From: Marinilactibacillus sp. Marseille-P9653
GTDB lineage: Bacteria > Bacillota > Bacilli > Lactobacillales > Carnobacteriaceae_A
Length of the DNA stretch: 64,000 bases
Direction of reading: 5' to 3'
Assembly (NCBI RefSeq): GCF_916618885.1
Contig: NZ_CAKAKH010000001.1
Span: forward strand, 806,001 to 870,000
Positions 1-7,809 of the stretch are shown one piece after another (the stretch's first letter is position 1; every line of letters starts with the position of its first letter). The notes under the pieces were generated by a model that saw only the letters and a program-made list of their open reading frames with translations, had not been told where the DNA came from and did no database searches. Position numbers and translations under genes: made by a program.

Positions 1-208
1 TAATGAGCACGAATAGGTTATCAGAAAGATTACAGTTGTTCGCTTTAATTATAAGAAATCGTTTCGTTATATTACAAATATTTTAATTATTGTCTTAAAT
101 GAGGTGCTTTGTAAGTCTTTTGTTAAGAAATAGCTAATTTGAACGTTATGATTGCTGATTGGAAGATACTGATTATTTAGTGTTCATTGGTGATAATTCA
201 TTTTTGAA

Positions 209-243
209 TAAAAAAAGCCACTCGCTTTTAGGCAGAGTAGCTT
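209..243 (-). terminator. Rho-independent terminator of uppP
   Basis: On the minus strand a 9-bp stem (arms 235-243 and 215-223, one G-U pair) with an 11-nt loop is followed by a run of T residues (A run at 211-216 on the plus strand). It lies about 30 bases past the uppP stop. Confidence 0.8.
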
Positions 244-272
244 AAATAATAGATGAACGTTAAAGCCTTTGT

Positions 273-1094
273 TTAACCGATAAGCCAGAAATAGCCAATG
301 ACGACGACTCCAGCAATAATCCTGTACCAGCCGAAGGCACTAAAGTCGTTTCTGCGGATATATCCCATTAAGAAACGAATAGCAAATACGGAAACGACGA
401 AGGAGACAACACAGCCTACTAGTAGAATAGTCATTTCAGCAGCTGTAAAGTTAAATCCGAATTTTAATAGTTTAAGTGCACTTGCTCCAACCATTATAGG
501 AATCGATAAGAAGAAAGAATATTCAGCAGCAATGGGGCGAGCCGCTCCAATCAAGATAGCACCGATGATCGTTGCACCAGATCGTGAAGTTCCAGGAATC
601 AAAGCCAACACTTGGAAAATCCCGATGATGAAAGCAGTCTTATAGGTTAATTCTTCCCAAGTGGATATAGTTGGCTGCTTACCCTTATTTCTTTTTTCAA
701 TAATAATAAAAGCTATACCATAAATAATGAGAACGACCGAAACGGTTACCCAATTATAGAAGTACTGGTTGATGAGATCTTCGAACAAAAATCCGATGAT
801 CCCTGCTGGTATGATACCTACGAGTACTTTATACCAGATGTTCCAAGTTTCTTTTTGCTGTGCGTGTGTTTTTGAAGGTGCGAATGGATTTAATTTGTTA
901 AAGAAAAGCAAAATAACAGCAAATATAGAAGCGAGCTGAATCACAACGAAAAACATTTCTTTGAATTGAGTACTGGCATCTAATACAAGAAATTCATCGA
1001 ACAAGATCATATGACCCGTACTACTGATTGGCAGCCATTCAGTAATACCTTGTACAACTCCTAAAATAATGGCTTTGATAATTTCTATTAGCAT
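273..1094 (-). CDS. uppP: Undecaprenyl-diphosphatase UppP (BacA)
   Basis: Integral membrane phosphatase that dephosphorylates undecaprenyl pyrophosphate to recycle the lipid carrier for peptidoglycan and teichoic acid synthesis; the family is linked to bacitracin resistance. The 273-residue length is typical. Both family active-site signatures are present: [10 protein letters not shown] at residues 19-28 and PGTSRSG at 167-173, with hydrophobic segments between and after them. The ATG is preceded by a TAGGAG ribosome site about 7 bases away. It is monocistronic, divergent from the PTS EIIA gene, and has its own terminator. Identification is secure. Confidence 0.96.
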   Translation of the reverse strand: MLIEIIKAIILGVVQGITEWLPISSTGHMILFDEFLVLDASTQFKEMFFVVIQLASIFAVILLFFNKLNPFAPSKTHAQQKETWNIWYKVLVGIIPAGIIGFLFEDLINQYFYNWVTVSVVLIIYGIAFIIIEKRNKGKQPTISTWEELTYKTAFIIGIFQVLALIPGTSRSGATIIGAILIGAARPIAAEYSFFLSIPIMVGASALKLLKFGFNFTAAEMTILLVGCVVSFVVSVFAIRFLMGYIRRNDFSAFGWYRIIAGVVVIGYFWLIG

Positions 1095-1231
1095 AATAAA
1101 CTCCTATTCGTTTTATGTAAAATTTTGACCTCGTCTATCATACCGAAATTTTCCCGATTTTCCAACTACTTGATGAAAGTTTAAAGGTTTATTAAGATAT
1201 TACTTGTTCACCATTACTTGTTTCGTACGTA

Positions 1232-1268
1232 TTGGTTCATCTATTCAGTGAAACTATGGTAAGATGAA
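1232..1268 (+). promoter_or_regulatory. Probable promoter of the EIIA gene with flanking inverted repeat
   Basis: A TTGGTT -35 (1232-1237) and TATGGT -10 (1255-1260) are 17 bp apart. An 8-bp inverted repeat, GTTCATCT (1235-1242) and AGATGAAC (1262-1269), brackets the -10 and could be an operator. The hexamers are only moderate matches. Confidence 0.4.
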
Positions 1269-1340
1269 CTAAATCAAGTAGTCGACTAGTGCAAAGCAGT
1301 CGGGTATGAGAATACAAATTCTAAGAAAGTAGGGTTAAAA

Positions 1341-1847
1341 ATGGGAATGTTTGATTTCTTGAAAGGTAAGAGCGGTGACGGAGATTCAGCTCAAACGTTG
1401 ATGAGTCCAGTAAATGGTAAAGTAATCGCAATCGAAGATGTACAAGATCCAGTATTTTCTCAAAAAATGATGGGAGATGGGTTTGGCATCGTACCTAGCG
1501 ATGGTGATATTTACTCACCAGGAAATGGTAAGGTTGTCAGTGTCTTCCCTACACAACATGCTGTTGGGCTTTTACTAGATAATGGTGTAGAAGTATTGAT
1601 TCACATTGGTATCGATACGGTTGAACTAGAAGGTGCGCCTTTTGATACGTTAGTAAAAGAAGGCGATAAAGTAACGCCTGAAACTAAAGTCTCGACAGTT
1701 AATCTAGAAGAACTTGCTTCTGCAGGTAAAGAAAACACTGTAATTATCGTATTTAGTAACATGGACCAAGTAGATAAGTTTGATTTATCTACAACTGGTG
1801 AAACAGCCAGAGGTACGGAAATTGGAACGATTTCTTCTAAAAAATAA
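1341..1847 (+). CDS. crr: PTS system glucose-type EIIA component
   Basis: Soluble phosphocarrier of the PEP-dependent sugar phosphotransferase system; it accepts phosphate from HPr and passes it to an EIIB domain. The 168-residue protein is a complete EIIA-Glc domain. His88 in the IHIGIDTVEL motif is the expected phosphorylation site and His73 in FPTQHAVG the second active-site histidine. It has no attached EIIB or EIIC domains and no PTS gene next to it, so it must serve permeases encoded elsewhere. It has its own promoter and a strong terminator. In lactic bacteria such stand-alone EIIA proteins donate to several glucose-family permeases; the substrate cannot be told from sequence. Confidence 0.9.
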   Translation: MGMFDFLKGKSGDGDSAQTLMSPVNGKVIAIEDVQDPVFSQKMMGDGFGIVPSDGDIYSPGNGKVVSVFPTQHAVGLLLDNGVEVLIHIGIDTVELEGAPFDTLVKEGDKVTPETKVSTVNLEELASAGKENTVIIVFSNMDQVDKFDLSTTGETARGTEIGTISSKK

Positions 1848-1861
1848 AAGCGAACGACTGA

Positions 1862-1898
1862 AAAAGCACCGACCTTCAAAGAGGTCGATGCTTTTTTA
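1862..1898. terminator. Bidirectional terminator between the EIIA and flavin reductase genes
   Basis: A 10-bp stem with one mismatch (GCACCGACCT at 1866-1875, AGGTCGATGC at 1882-1891) is followed by T6 on the plus strand and preceded by A5, so it can end both convergent genes. Confidence 0.8.
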
Positions 1899-1904
1899 TA
1901 ATGA

Positions 1905-2528
1905 TTATTCAGTTGGTCGTTCATAAGAAAACAAGGTACCCATTTCAGCATATTGATTTCCTGATAATCTAGCCGTTGGATTCAAAGCTTCAGGTAAAAT
2001 ATATTCCTTTTCCGTATCGAATACCGTTTTATCGAAATAAAAGTCGGTTACCTTTAAAAGAAATAAATCGGTAACAATCTGCCCGTTGTCATCTTCTACA
2101 GGAATATGCTGATGCAGTTTTGTCTCAAAACGGATTCTAGCTTCTTTAATTCCTGGTACTTTGACTGTTTGACTATCAACTAAGTGTAGGCTCGTACGAT
2201 CTAGTTCAGTCTCATTAGGAGCGAGTGGAGCAGAAGTCTCGTTCATGTCTTTAGTCAATTCGACGTTGACGATATGAACAACGGCTTCTTTCTGCTCTAA
2301 AATATTGCGAGTTGTATCTTTGATTTTATCTCCAGCGCGTAAAACGGCTACTGTCAGCAAAGGCAACTGGTTTGAAGCAGCGCTGAAAAAGCTATAAGGA
2401 GCTGCGTTGACAACGCCATCTTTCTCGTTCAGGGAAGTAACCCAGGCAATTGGCCTAGGAATTACACTACCAGAAATAAATTTATATTGTTGTTTTGACG
2501 ATAAATCGTCTGCTTTAAAATGATGCAT
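1905..2528 (-). CDS. Flavin reductase family protein
   Basis: FMN-binding split-barrel protein of the flavin reductase-like family (DIM6/NTAB), which reduces flavins or uses bound flavin for oxidoreduction. Residues about 20-60 carry the family signature: an SVIPRPIAW start, then VNAAPYSFFSA, the flavin-binding loop. Length 207 residues is normal. It is the last gene of a three-gene minus-strand operon (3-bp gap to the dioxygenase gene upstream), so it probably takes part in quinone or electrophile handling. The exact substrate is unknown. Confidence 0.85.
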   Translation of the reverse strand: MHHFKADDLSSKQQYKFISGSVIPRPIAWVTSLNEKDGVVNAAPYSFFSAASNQLPLLTVAVLRAGDKIKDTTRNILEQKEAVVHIVNVELTKDMNETSAPLAPNETELDRTSLHLVDSQTVKVPGIKEARIRFETKLHQHIPVEDDNGQIVTDLFLLKVTDFYFDKTVFDTEKEYILPEALNPTARLSGNQYAEMGTLFSYERPTE

Positions 2529-2531
2529 GGT

Positions 2532-3539
2532 TTATACCTCGTCAAATCCAAAGTATTCTTTTTCAAATACTTTTGTGCTTCTTACAGTATCTATTGGACG
2601 AACCAAGCCTTCAATCTGTTCACGGTGTGCTTCATAAGCAGGTGGTAAAGCCAATTTTTCTCCTAGTGTTTCGTAATTTTCTTGGTGATCGATAAATCCA
2701 GGACCGTCAGTAGCAAACTCAAAGAGAACGCCAGGATACATACGCGCATAAAGAGACTCAAAATAGAAGCGGTCCACATATCCCGAGTTTGCATACCCAA
2801 GATTACTTAATTGATCCGTCCAATGATTCAATGCAGCTCTGTCATCTACTCTAAAAGCAACATGGTGAACATTTCCGTATCCTTGACGTGCAGCAGGAAG
2901 GATAGTGCTTTCTTCAATAATGAGTCGGCCACCATTACCGCCTTTACCCATTTCATAAAGCGTATATTGATTTTCTTTACTGACTTTTCTAAACTTCAAA
3001 GTGTCTTCAAGTACTGAAGCCATTTTATCAATATCATCTACTCTGACGATAACGGGGCCTAAACCATAAATAGCAAACTCTAATGGAACGGGTCCATCTT
3101 TCCATGGTTTACCAGGAGCGACACCATCAAGATTTTCGTCTGATACAAGTTGATATTGTTGTTCATCAAAGTCTTCGAACTGAAGAACTTTTACTCCAAA
3201 TTGTTCTTTGATTTCAGAATGTTTCACATTAAAATGCTCAAAACGTTTCAACCAGTAATCTAATGCGCGATCACTCGGTACTCGAAAAGATGATCTTGAG
3301 ATATCGTTTGTTCCTTTAGAACCTTTAGGGTTATTTGGGAAGTCGAAAAAGGTCATATCTGTTCCTGGATTTCCTTCATCATCAGCAAAAAATAAGTGAT
3401 AGGTCTGAATATCGTCTTGATTAACGGTTTTTTTGACTAGACGTAAACCAATAATGTTTGTGAACCATTCGTAATTTTTCTCTGCACTACTAGTCATAGC
3501 CGTTACGTGATGTATACCTGTGATTTCTTGAGTTGTCAT
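2532..3539 (-). CDS. Ring-cleaving dioxygenase / VOC protein, MhqO-like
   Basis: Tandem vicinal-oxygen-chelate protein of the MhqO/MhqA type, implicated in Bacillus in degrading or detoxifying hydroquinones and catechols. Two VOC repeats are visible: residues about 7-135, opening with GIHHVTAMTS, and about 155-290, with VHHVAFRVDD; a late LFEFATDGPGF segment carries the usual metal-ligand Glu. Length 335 matches the family. It sits between a flavin reductase and a second VOC gene with 2-3 bp gaps, and the operon has an MhqR-like operator upstream, which supports the quinone-response assignment. The true substrate is inferred, not shown. Confidence 0.88.
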   Translation of the reverse strand: MTTQEITGIHHVTAMTSSAEKNYEWFTNIIGLRLVKKTVNQDDIQTYHLFFADDEGNPGTDMTFFDFPNNPKGSKGTNDISRSSFRVPSDRALDYWLKRFEHFNVKHSEIKEQFGVKVLQFEDFDEQQYQLVSDENLDGVAPGKPWKDGPVPLEFAIYGLGPVIVRVDDIDKMASVLEDTLKFRKVSKENQYTLYEMGKGGNGGRLIIEESTILPAARQGYGNVHHVAFRVDDRAALNHWTDQLSNLGYANSGYVDRFYFESLYARMYPGVLFEFATDGPGFIDHQENYETLGEKLALPPAYEAHREQIEGLVRPIDTVRSTKVFEKEYFGFDEV

Positions 3540-3541
3540 AT

Positions 3542-4402
3542 TTATTCCTCCAATTTGTTTGGTGATGGTTTGTGTGTGATGATGCTGTTGCCTAATTGTT
3601 CTACTGTTTCATCCAAAGTAAAACCAGGATTAAGAGTTGCTAGTTCAACTCTTAATCCTGAAGGACTCAGGACATAGAGACTTTTGAAATAATGTCTGTC
3701 TGCTAGTTTCTCTATAGTATAGCCTAATTTTCCTGCACGAGTCTTGTAATGCATCAAGTCAGATTCGTTTTTGACACTAAAAGCAATATGGTCTATCGAG
3801 CCTTTACCCATCCTAGAACGCTCGGTCGTTTCAGTGGAGTGAAATAGTAATAGATTTTGAGAAGGTTCTTTTAAACCTAGGAAATCACGGTAAAAGTCTA
3901 TTTCCTTATCTACATTAGGGACGGATAAGTCTACCTGAAGAATTCTGACAATCTGTTTACTTTGTAGAATAGAAGAAGCTTGGTTTACATGTTCTTTTGA
4001 CAGGTGTTCCTCTACTTCAGATAAAATGAGTGAAAGCCCGTCAGGGTCTTCTATAAAAATCATAGGTGAATGCTCATGACTTTTGTAAGGAATATTAAAG
4101 TCGTTTAGCCTTTTTTTCCAGTATAAAACACTTCCTTCTGGAATAGCCAGCGTAATCGATTTATAAAAATGGTCATTTTGATAACTGCGTCCCATTTTGG
4201 GATAAATAAAAAAACTGAGAAGCGTTCCGGCAGTCCCCGCATAATCACCATAAAAGAGATGAGGGGTTCTGAAGTTTTCTTGATGAACGGTCTGTTTGAC
4301 CAAACGCAGTCCTAGAATTTGAATATAAAATTGCTGATTTTCTTTAAGGGATTTTGCAAAAGCTGTAATATGGTGAAATCCTTGTACTTCTGATATAGTC
4401 AT
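3542..4402 (-). CDS. VOC family protein (glyoxalase/dioxygenase-like)
   Basis: First gene of the detoxification operon; a 286-residue two-repeat VOC protein related to its neighbour but more diverged. FHHITAFAKS near the N-terminus and IDHIAFSVKN in the second half supply the metal-ligand histidines, and a late VELATLNPGF segment the Glu. The reading frame opens at a TTG at 4420 with no ribosome site, but an ATG six codons in (4400-4402) follows GTAGAAAG, so the ATG start is chosen. It is probably a dioxygenase or thiol-dependent glyoxalase acting on quinone-type electrophiles. Confidence 0.82.
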   Translation of the reverse strand: MTISEVQGFHHITAFAKSLKENQQFYIQILGLRLVKQTVHQENFRTPHLFYGDYAGTAGTLLSFFIYPKMGRSYQNDHFYKSITLAIPEGSVLYWKKRLNDFNIPYKSHEHSPMIFIEDPDGLSLILSEVEEHLSKEHVNQASSILQSKQIVRILQVDLSVPNVDKEIDFYRDFLGLKEPSQNLLLFHSTETTERSRMGKGSIDHIAFSVKNESDLMHYKTRAGKLGYTIEKLADRHYFKSLYVLSPSGLRVELATLNPGFTLDETVEQLGNSIITHKPSPNKLEE

Positions 4403-4464
4403 CACGCTTTCTACTTTCAAGTTTAAACAGCAATAGACGAATTTAAAAATATAACTAATTAATT

Positions 4465-4515
4465 TATCTCGAATTCGTTATATTTTTATTTTACACTAAT
4501 TAAAAGTAATTGCAA
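4465..4515 (-). promoter_or_regulatory. Promoter with MhqR-like operator for the VOC/flavin reductase operon
   Basis: Reading the minus strand, a TTGCAA -35 (4510-4515) and TAAAAT -10 (4488-4493) are 16 bp apart. Just downstream, over the expected start of transcription, is an 18-bp inverted repeat at 4465-4482 of the form TATNNCGAATTCGNNATA. It differs at two positions from the Bacillus MhqR operator core as I recall it (TATCTCGAATTCGAGATA). Position and sequence both fit repression by a MarR-type quinone sensor encoded elsewhere. Confidence 0.65.
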
Positions 4516-4516
4516 A

Positions 4517-4549
4517 CAAAAAAAGAGATGCTCATTCATAAGCATCTCT
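4517..4549 (-). terminator. Terminator of the lactonase gene
   Basis: A perfect 9-bp stem (AGAGATGCT at 4524-4532 and AGCATCTCT at 4541-4549) with an 8-nt loop is followed on the minus strand by T7. It separates the lactonase gene from the next operon promoter. Confidence 0.85.
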
Positions 4550-4562
4550 AAATAGATTGATT

Positions 4563-5597
4563 TTATTTAACGAAAGCGACACAAACAACTTCAGGTGCAT
4601 AAAAGTCTTTTTGGAGTAAAGTTAATTTACCAGATTCTGAATCTCTTTCAAATAAAGTCAGATTATCTGAGTCTTGATGACCAACAACTACGAACTGGTT
4701 TGATGGGTCAAGGTTGAAATCACGAGGAATTTCTCCTTCAGTTGGAACGTATTCGACAAGTGCCAATGTGCCATCTTCTTGAACAGCATAAACCACTATC
4801 GAATCATGGCCTCGGTTTGAAGCATAAACAAAGTGGCCATCATTACTGATACGAATAGCAGCTCCACCATTGAACTCAGTATGTTCTTCAGGAATGGAAG
4901 AAATCGTCTGTAGATGTGAAAGTGTACCGCTCTCGCTGTTGTAAGCATAAGCTAAAATATCACTACTTAATTCACCAAATACGTAAGCATATTTTTCATT
5001 TGGATGAAACACGATATGACGAGGACCAGTCCCAGGAGCTACTGAAATGACATCAACTTCCGATAACTTACCTTCGTCGTTTACTTCATAAGTGATCACT
5101 TCATCTGTTCCAAGATCGCAGGCAATAAGATACTGGTTATCAGGAGTTAGATTGAAATAATGTGCGTGCGCTGATTTTTGATTTTCATGAACAGATTTAC
5201 CTGAGTGCTTGATTTTATCAGTTAGTTCAAGTGAACCTTCACTATCTGTTTTATAAACAGCAACTTCACCATCATGATAATTTGCAGTATAAACAAGTTG
5301 TCTTGTTTCATCATAGGCAACGTAACAAGGAGAAGAGCCTTCTGAGGCATTGACGCTTGCTTCTGTGAATGTACCTTCTTCGTTCTTTTTGAAAGAAACA
5401 ATACCGCCTTGACCATTGTCTTTCATAACCGTATACAAAGTTTCACCATCATTTGAAATGTCGAGATAGGTAGGATTGCCAACTTCAGCGACAAGTTCAA
5501 GGTTACTTAATTGTTTTTTTTCTTGATCCAGTTCGATGCTATAAACACCTTTACTGTCTTTCTTAGTATAAGTTCCTAACAAAACTTTCTGAGTCAT
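4563..5597 (-). CDS. Lactonase family protein (6-phosphogluconolactonase-type beta-propeller)
   Basis: A 344-residue seven-bladed beta-propeller of the YkgB/Pgl lactonase family, which hydrolyses 6-phosphogluconolactone in the pentose phosphate pathway in characterised members. Evidence is the opening LLGTYTKKDSKGVYSI, repeated blade-type segments such as PTYLDISNDGETLY, RHIVFHPNEKYAYV and FVYASNRGHDSIVVY, and full family length. It is monocistronic, with a terminator downstream and a divergent transporter upstream. The enzymatic role is inferred from the family; other lactone substrates are possible. Confidence 0.88.
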   Translation of the reverse strand: MTQKVLLGTYTKKDSKGVYSIELDQEKKQLSNLELVAEVGNPTYLDISNDGETLYTVMKDNGQGGIVSFKKNEEGTFTEASVNASEGSSPCYVAYDETRQLVYTANYHDGEVAVYKTDSEGSLELTDKIKHSGKSVHENQKSAHAHYFNLTPDNQYLIACDLGTDEVITYEVNDEGKLSEVDVISVAPGTGPRHIVFHPNEKYAYVFGELSSDILAYAYNSESGTLSHLQTISSIPEEHTEFNGGAAIRISNDGHFVYASNRGHDSIVVYAVQEDGTLALVEYVPTEGEIPRDFNLDPSNQFVVVGHQDSDNLTLFERDSESGKLTLLQKDFYAPEVVCVAFVK

Positions 5598-5778
5598 AAA
5601 AAGACTCCTCCTTTTATTTTGAGGTTGTTAGGGTCAGTATACCAAAACTTGGATAAATTATGAAACGGAATTCATCACAGATCTTTAAGAGAAATTATTG
5701 AAGAGGATTTAAAGGTATTGTAGTGAGAATATGATAGAATGATTTATGAAAGTGAAACGTCAGAGGGGAAGAATCCAT

Positions 5779-6969
5779 ATGAAACAAGAACAAAATACCA
5801 ATCATACTAAAGGGTTCAGTCATTCATGGTTTTGGAAAAAAATCATTGATAACAAGGTAGTCTCTATATTACTCGTTAGTTTACTTGTCTTTATTAACTT
5901 ATTTATGATTAAACAATTATCCGATTTACTTCAACCTATTGAAATTATATTCAGTATCGTTGGTCCGCCGTTAGTCTTTTCAACAATATTTTATTATCTC
6001 TTAAATCCCGCAGTAGATTGGCTAGAAAAGAAAAAGTTCACTAGAAATTCAGCGATTGCTTTTGTATTTGCGCTGATTATTGTCTTGATTATCGTCGGTG
6101 TTAATTTTATTGTTCCGATCATTCAAGATCAGCTTGCATCACTAATCAGTAACTGGCCAAGTTACTGGGATAGTCTGATGCTGTTGTTAGATGGTTTATT
6201 GGGCACAGAAGCCTTTACAGATTTCATGGCACAGATGAGCGATACCTCTTTGATTAGTAGTTTTAGTGGACAGGCATCCAGCTTCTTGAACATAACAGTC
6301 GGTGGAATTGGAAGTATCTTTGGTACACTTACAAGGGTAGGAATCACTTTGCTAACAACACCATTCATTCTTTATTACCTTTTAAAAGATGGCAAACAAC
6401 TTCCTAATCAATTATTGAAAGTTGTCCCTACTAAAGTAAGAGCAAATGTTAGAGATATTCTTGGAGATATCAACAAACAAGTTAGTTATTATGTAAGAGG
6501 TCAGTTACTTGTTGCTGCTTGCGTAGGGTTAATGTTCTGGATAGGATTCTCAATCGTAGGGCTTGATTTTGCTTTAACATTGGGAATATTTGCGGGATTT
6601 TTAAACTTAATCCCTTATCTTGGCTCATTTCTTGCATCAATCCCAGCAATCATTATTGCAGTCGTACATTCACCACTTATGCTCGTTAAAGTACTGATTG
6701 TTTTTGCGATTGAACAAGTCCTAGAAGGGCGAGTGATTTCACCACAGATCCTTGGTAACTCATTAAAAATACATCCCATCAATATTATCTTCTTACTATT
6801 AGTTGCGGGGCGTTTGTTTGGAGTAATGGGCGTGGTTTTAGGAATTCCTGGCTATGCGGTGTTGAAAATTATTGTTTTAAGAACGTTTAAGTGGTACCAA
6901 AGGCATTCTGAATTGTATGAAGAAAAACAGCCTCTAACTGAAAAGACAGTAGATACAATAGAAGAATAA
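5779..6969 (+). CDS. AI-2E family transporter
   Basis: Polytopic inner-membrane protein of the AI-2E/PerM family (Bacillus YdbI/YtvI-like), associated with export of autoinducer-2 or other small solutes, or Na+/H+ exchange in some alkaliphile members. About eight hydrophobic helices are seen. The conserved C-terminal block contains FLNLIPYLGSFLASIP and, later, EQVLEGRVISPQILGNSLKI, both hallmarks of the family. An upstream in-frame ATG at 5746 lacks a ribosome site; the ATG at 5779 follows GAGGGGA by 9 bases and is preferred, giving 396 residues. Substrate unknown. Confidence 0.88.
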   Translation: MKQEQNTNHTKGFSHSWFWKKIIDNKVVSILLVSLLVFINLFMIKQLSDLLQPIEIIFSIVGPPLVFSTIFYYLLNPAVDWLEKKKFTRNSAIAFVFALIIVLIIVGVNFIVPIIQDQLASLISNWPSYWDSLMLLLDGLLGTEAFTDFMAQMSDTSLISSFSGQASSFLNITVGGIGSIFGTLTRVGITLLTTPFILYYLLKDGKQLPNQLLKVVPTKVRANVRDILGDINKQVSYYVRGQLLVAACVGLMFWIGFSIVGLDFALTLGIFAGFLNLIPYLGSFLASIPAIIIAVVHSPLMLVKVLIVFAIEQVLEGRVISPQILGNSLKIHPINIIFLLLVAGRLFGVMGVVLGIPGYAVLKIIVLRTFKWYQRHSELYEEKQPLTEKTVDTIEE

Positions 6970-6981
6970 TTTATGGTAGGA

Positions 6982-7011
6982 AAAGTCTCTTGATTTTAAG
7001 AGGCTTTTTTT
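6982..7011 (+). terminator. Terminator of the AI-2E gene
   Basis: A 10-bp stem with one G-U pair (AAAGTCTCTT at 6982-6991, AAGAGGCTTT at 6998-7007) is followed by a T run to 7011. Confidence 0.8.
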
Positions 7012-7048
7012 GAGCGTACATCTCAATAAAAAAATTGAAACTTTATAC

Positions 7049-7108
7049 TTGATTTATGACACGCTGTCACATATAATAGCAAAAGTATGTTTCATGACAC
7101 CATGTCAT
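7049..7108 (+). promoter_or_regulatory. Autoregulated promoter with two TetR-type operators
   Basis: A TTGATT -35 (7049-7054) and perfect TATAAT -10 (7072-7077) are 17 bp apart. Two copies of the palindrome TGACA-N3-TGTCA occur: 7057-7069, inside the -35/-10 spacer, and 7095-7107, just downstream of the expected start. Their centres are 38 bp apart. This is the arrangement expected for direct repression by the TetR protein encoded 40 bases downstream. Confidence 0.8.
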
Positions 7109-7149
7109 ATTGGATAAGTTAAAAAATCTGGAGTAACAGGAGGGGAAAT

Positions 7150-7809
7150 ATGCCAACACAGACATTTTTCAATTTACCAGAATCAAAAAGAGAAAGATTG
7201 ATCGCAGGAGCAATGAAAGAATTTACTGAAAAATCGCTCAATGAAGCTTCGATTTCTAATATTGTAAAAAATGCAGGTATCTCTCGTGGGAGCTTTTACC
7301 AGTATTTTGAAGATAAGAAGGACTTATATTTTTATTTATTAGGAAAATTCAAGTACAACTATAATCGACTGATGGTCAAAAGTTTTAAAGAAGTAGAAGG
7401 TGACTTCTATGAAGGCTATAAGATTTTTGGAGAAAAGTATATCAAATACATTATGGATTCAGAGAAATTCGGCTTTTTTGAAAATATGTATCTGCATATG
7501 AATTATCAAATCAATCAAGAATCTGGCGCAACGATTATCGCTACACCTTCTAACAACAAGACAGAACATCCTATAGATGAAAGAGTGATTGATGTCGTTA
7601 AAAGAGAGCAAGTTAAAGCGTGCACGGATCAGGAATTTATTTCAATTTTAAGATATATACTTAATATTTTAAATGACACGATTATGGAAGGATTCTGGAA
7701 AGCGTTGACGATTGAAGAGACGCAGAAATTATTTGCAACACGCTTAGAATGGATGACGAAGGGTGTCTTAAAAGATTTAACTGATGAGAAAATGGAGGAT
7801 GAAGTATGA
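7150..7809 (+). CDS. TetR/AcrR family transcriptional regulator
   Basis: A 219-residue one-domain-plus-ligand-domain repressor. The N-terminal helix-turn-helix is clear: ISNIVKNAGISRGSFYQYF followed by EDKKDLYFYLL (residues about 34-66). The C-terminal two-thirds is the variable ligand-binding part. It follows a GGAGGGG ribosome site and overlaps the first ABC gene by 4 bases (ATGA), so it is cotranscribed with and probably controls the multidrug exporter. Two matching palindromes in its promoter support autoregulation. The inducer is not predictable. Confidence 0.92.
   Translation: MPTQTFFNLPESKRERLIAGAMKEFTEKSLNEASISNIVKNAGISRGSFYQYFEDKKDLYFYLLGKFKYNYNRLMVKSFKEVEGDFYEGYKIFGEKYIKYIMDSEKFGFFENMYLHMNYQINQESGATIIATPSNNKTEHPIDERVIDVVKREQVKACTDQEFISILRYILNILNDTIMEGFWKALTIEETQKLFATRLEWMTKGVLKDLTDEKMEDEV

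Noticed and set aside
3-86. Short open frame of 27 codons at the left edge
   Set aside because: No ribosome site and no recognisable protein; it could be the tail of a gene outside the window, but nothing supports it.
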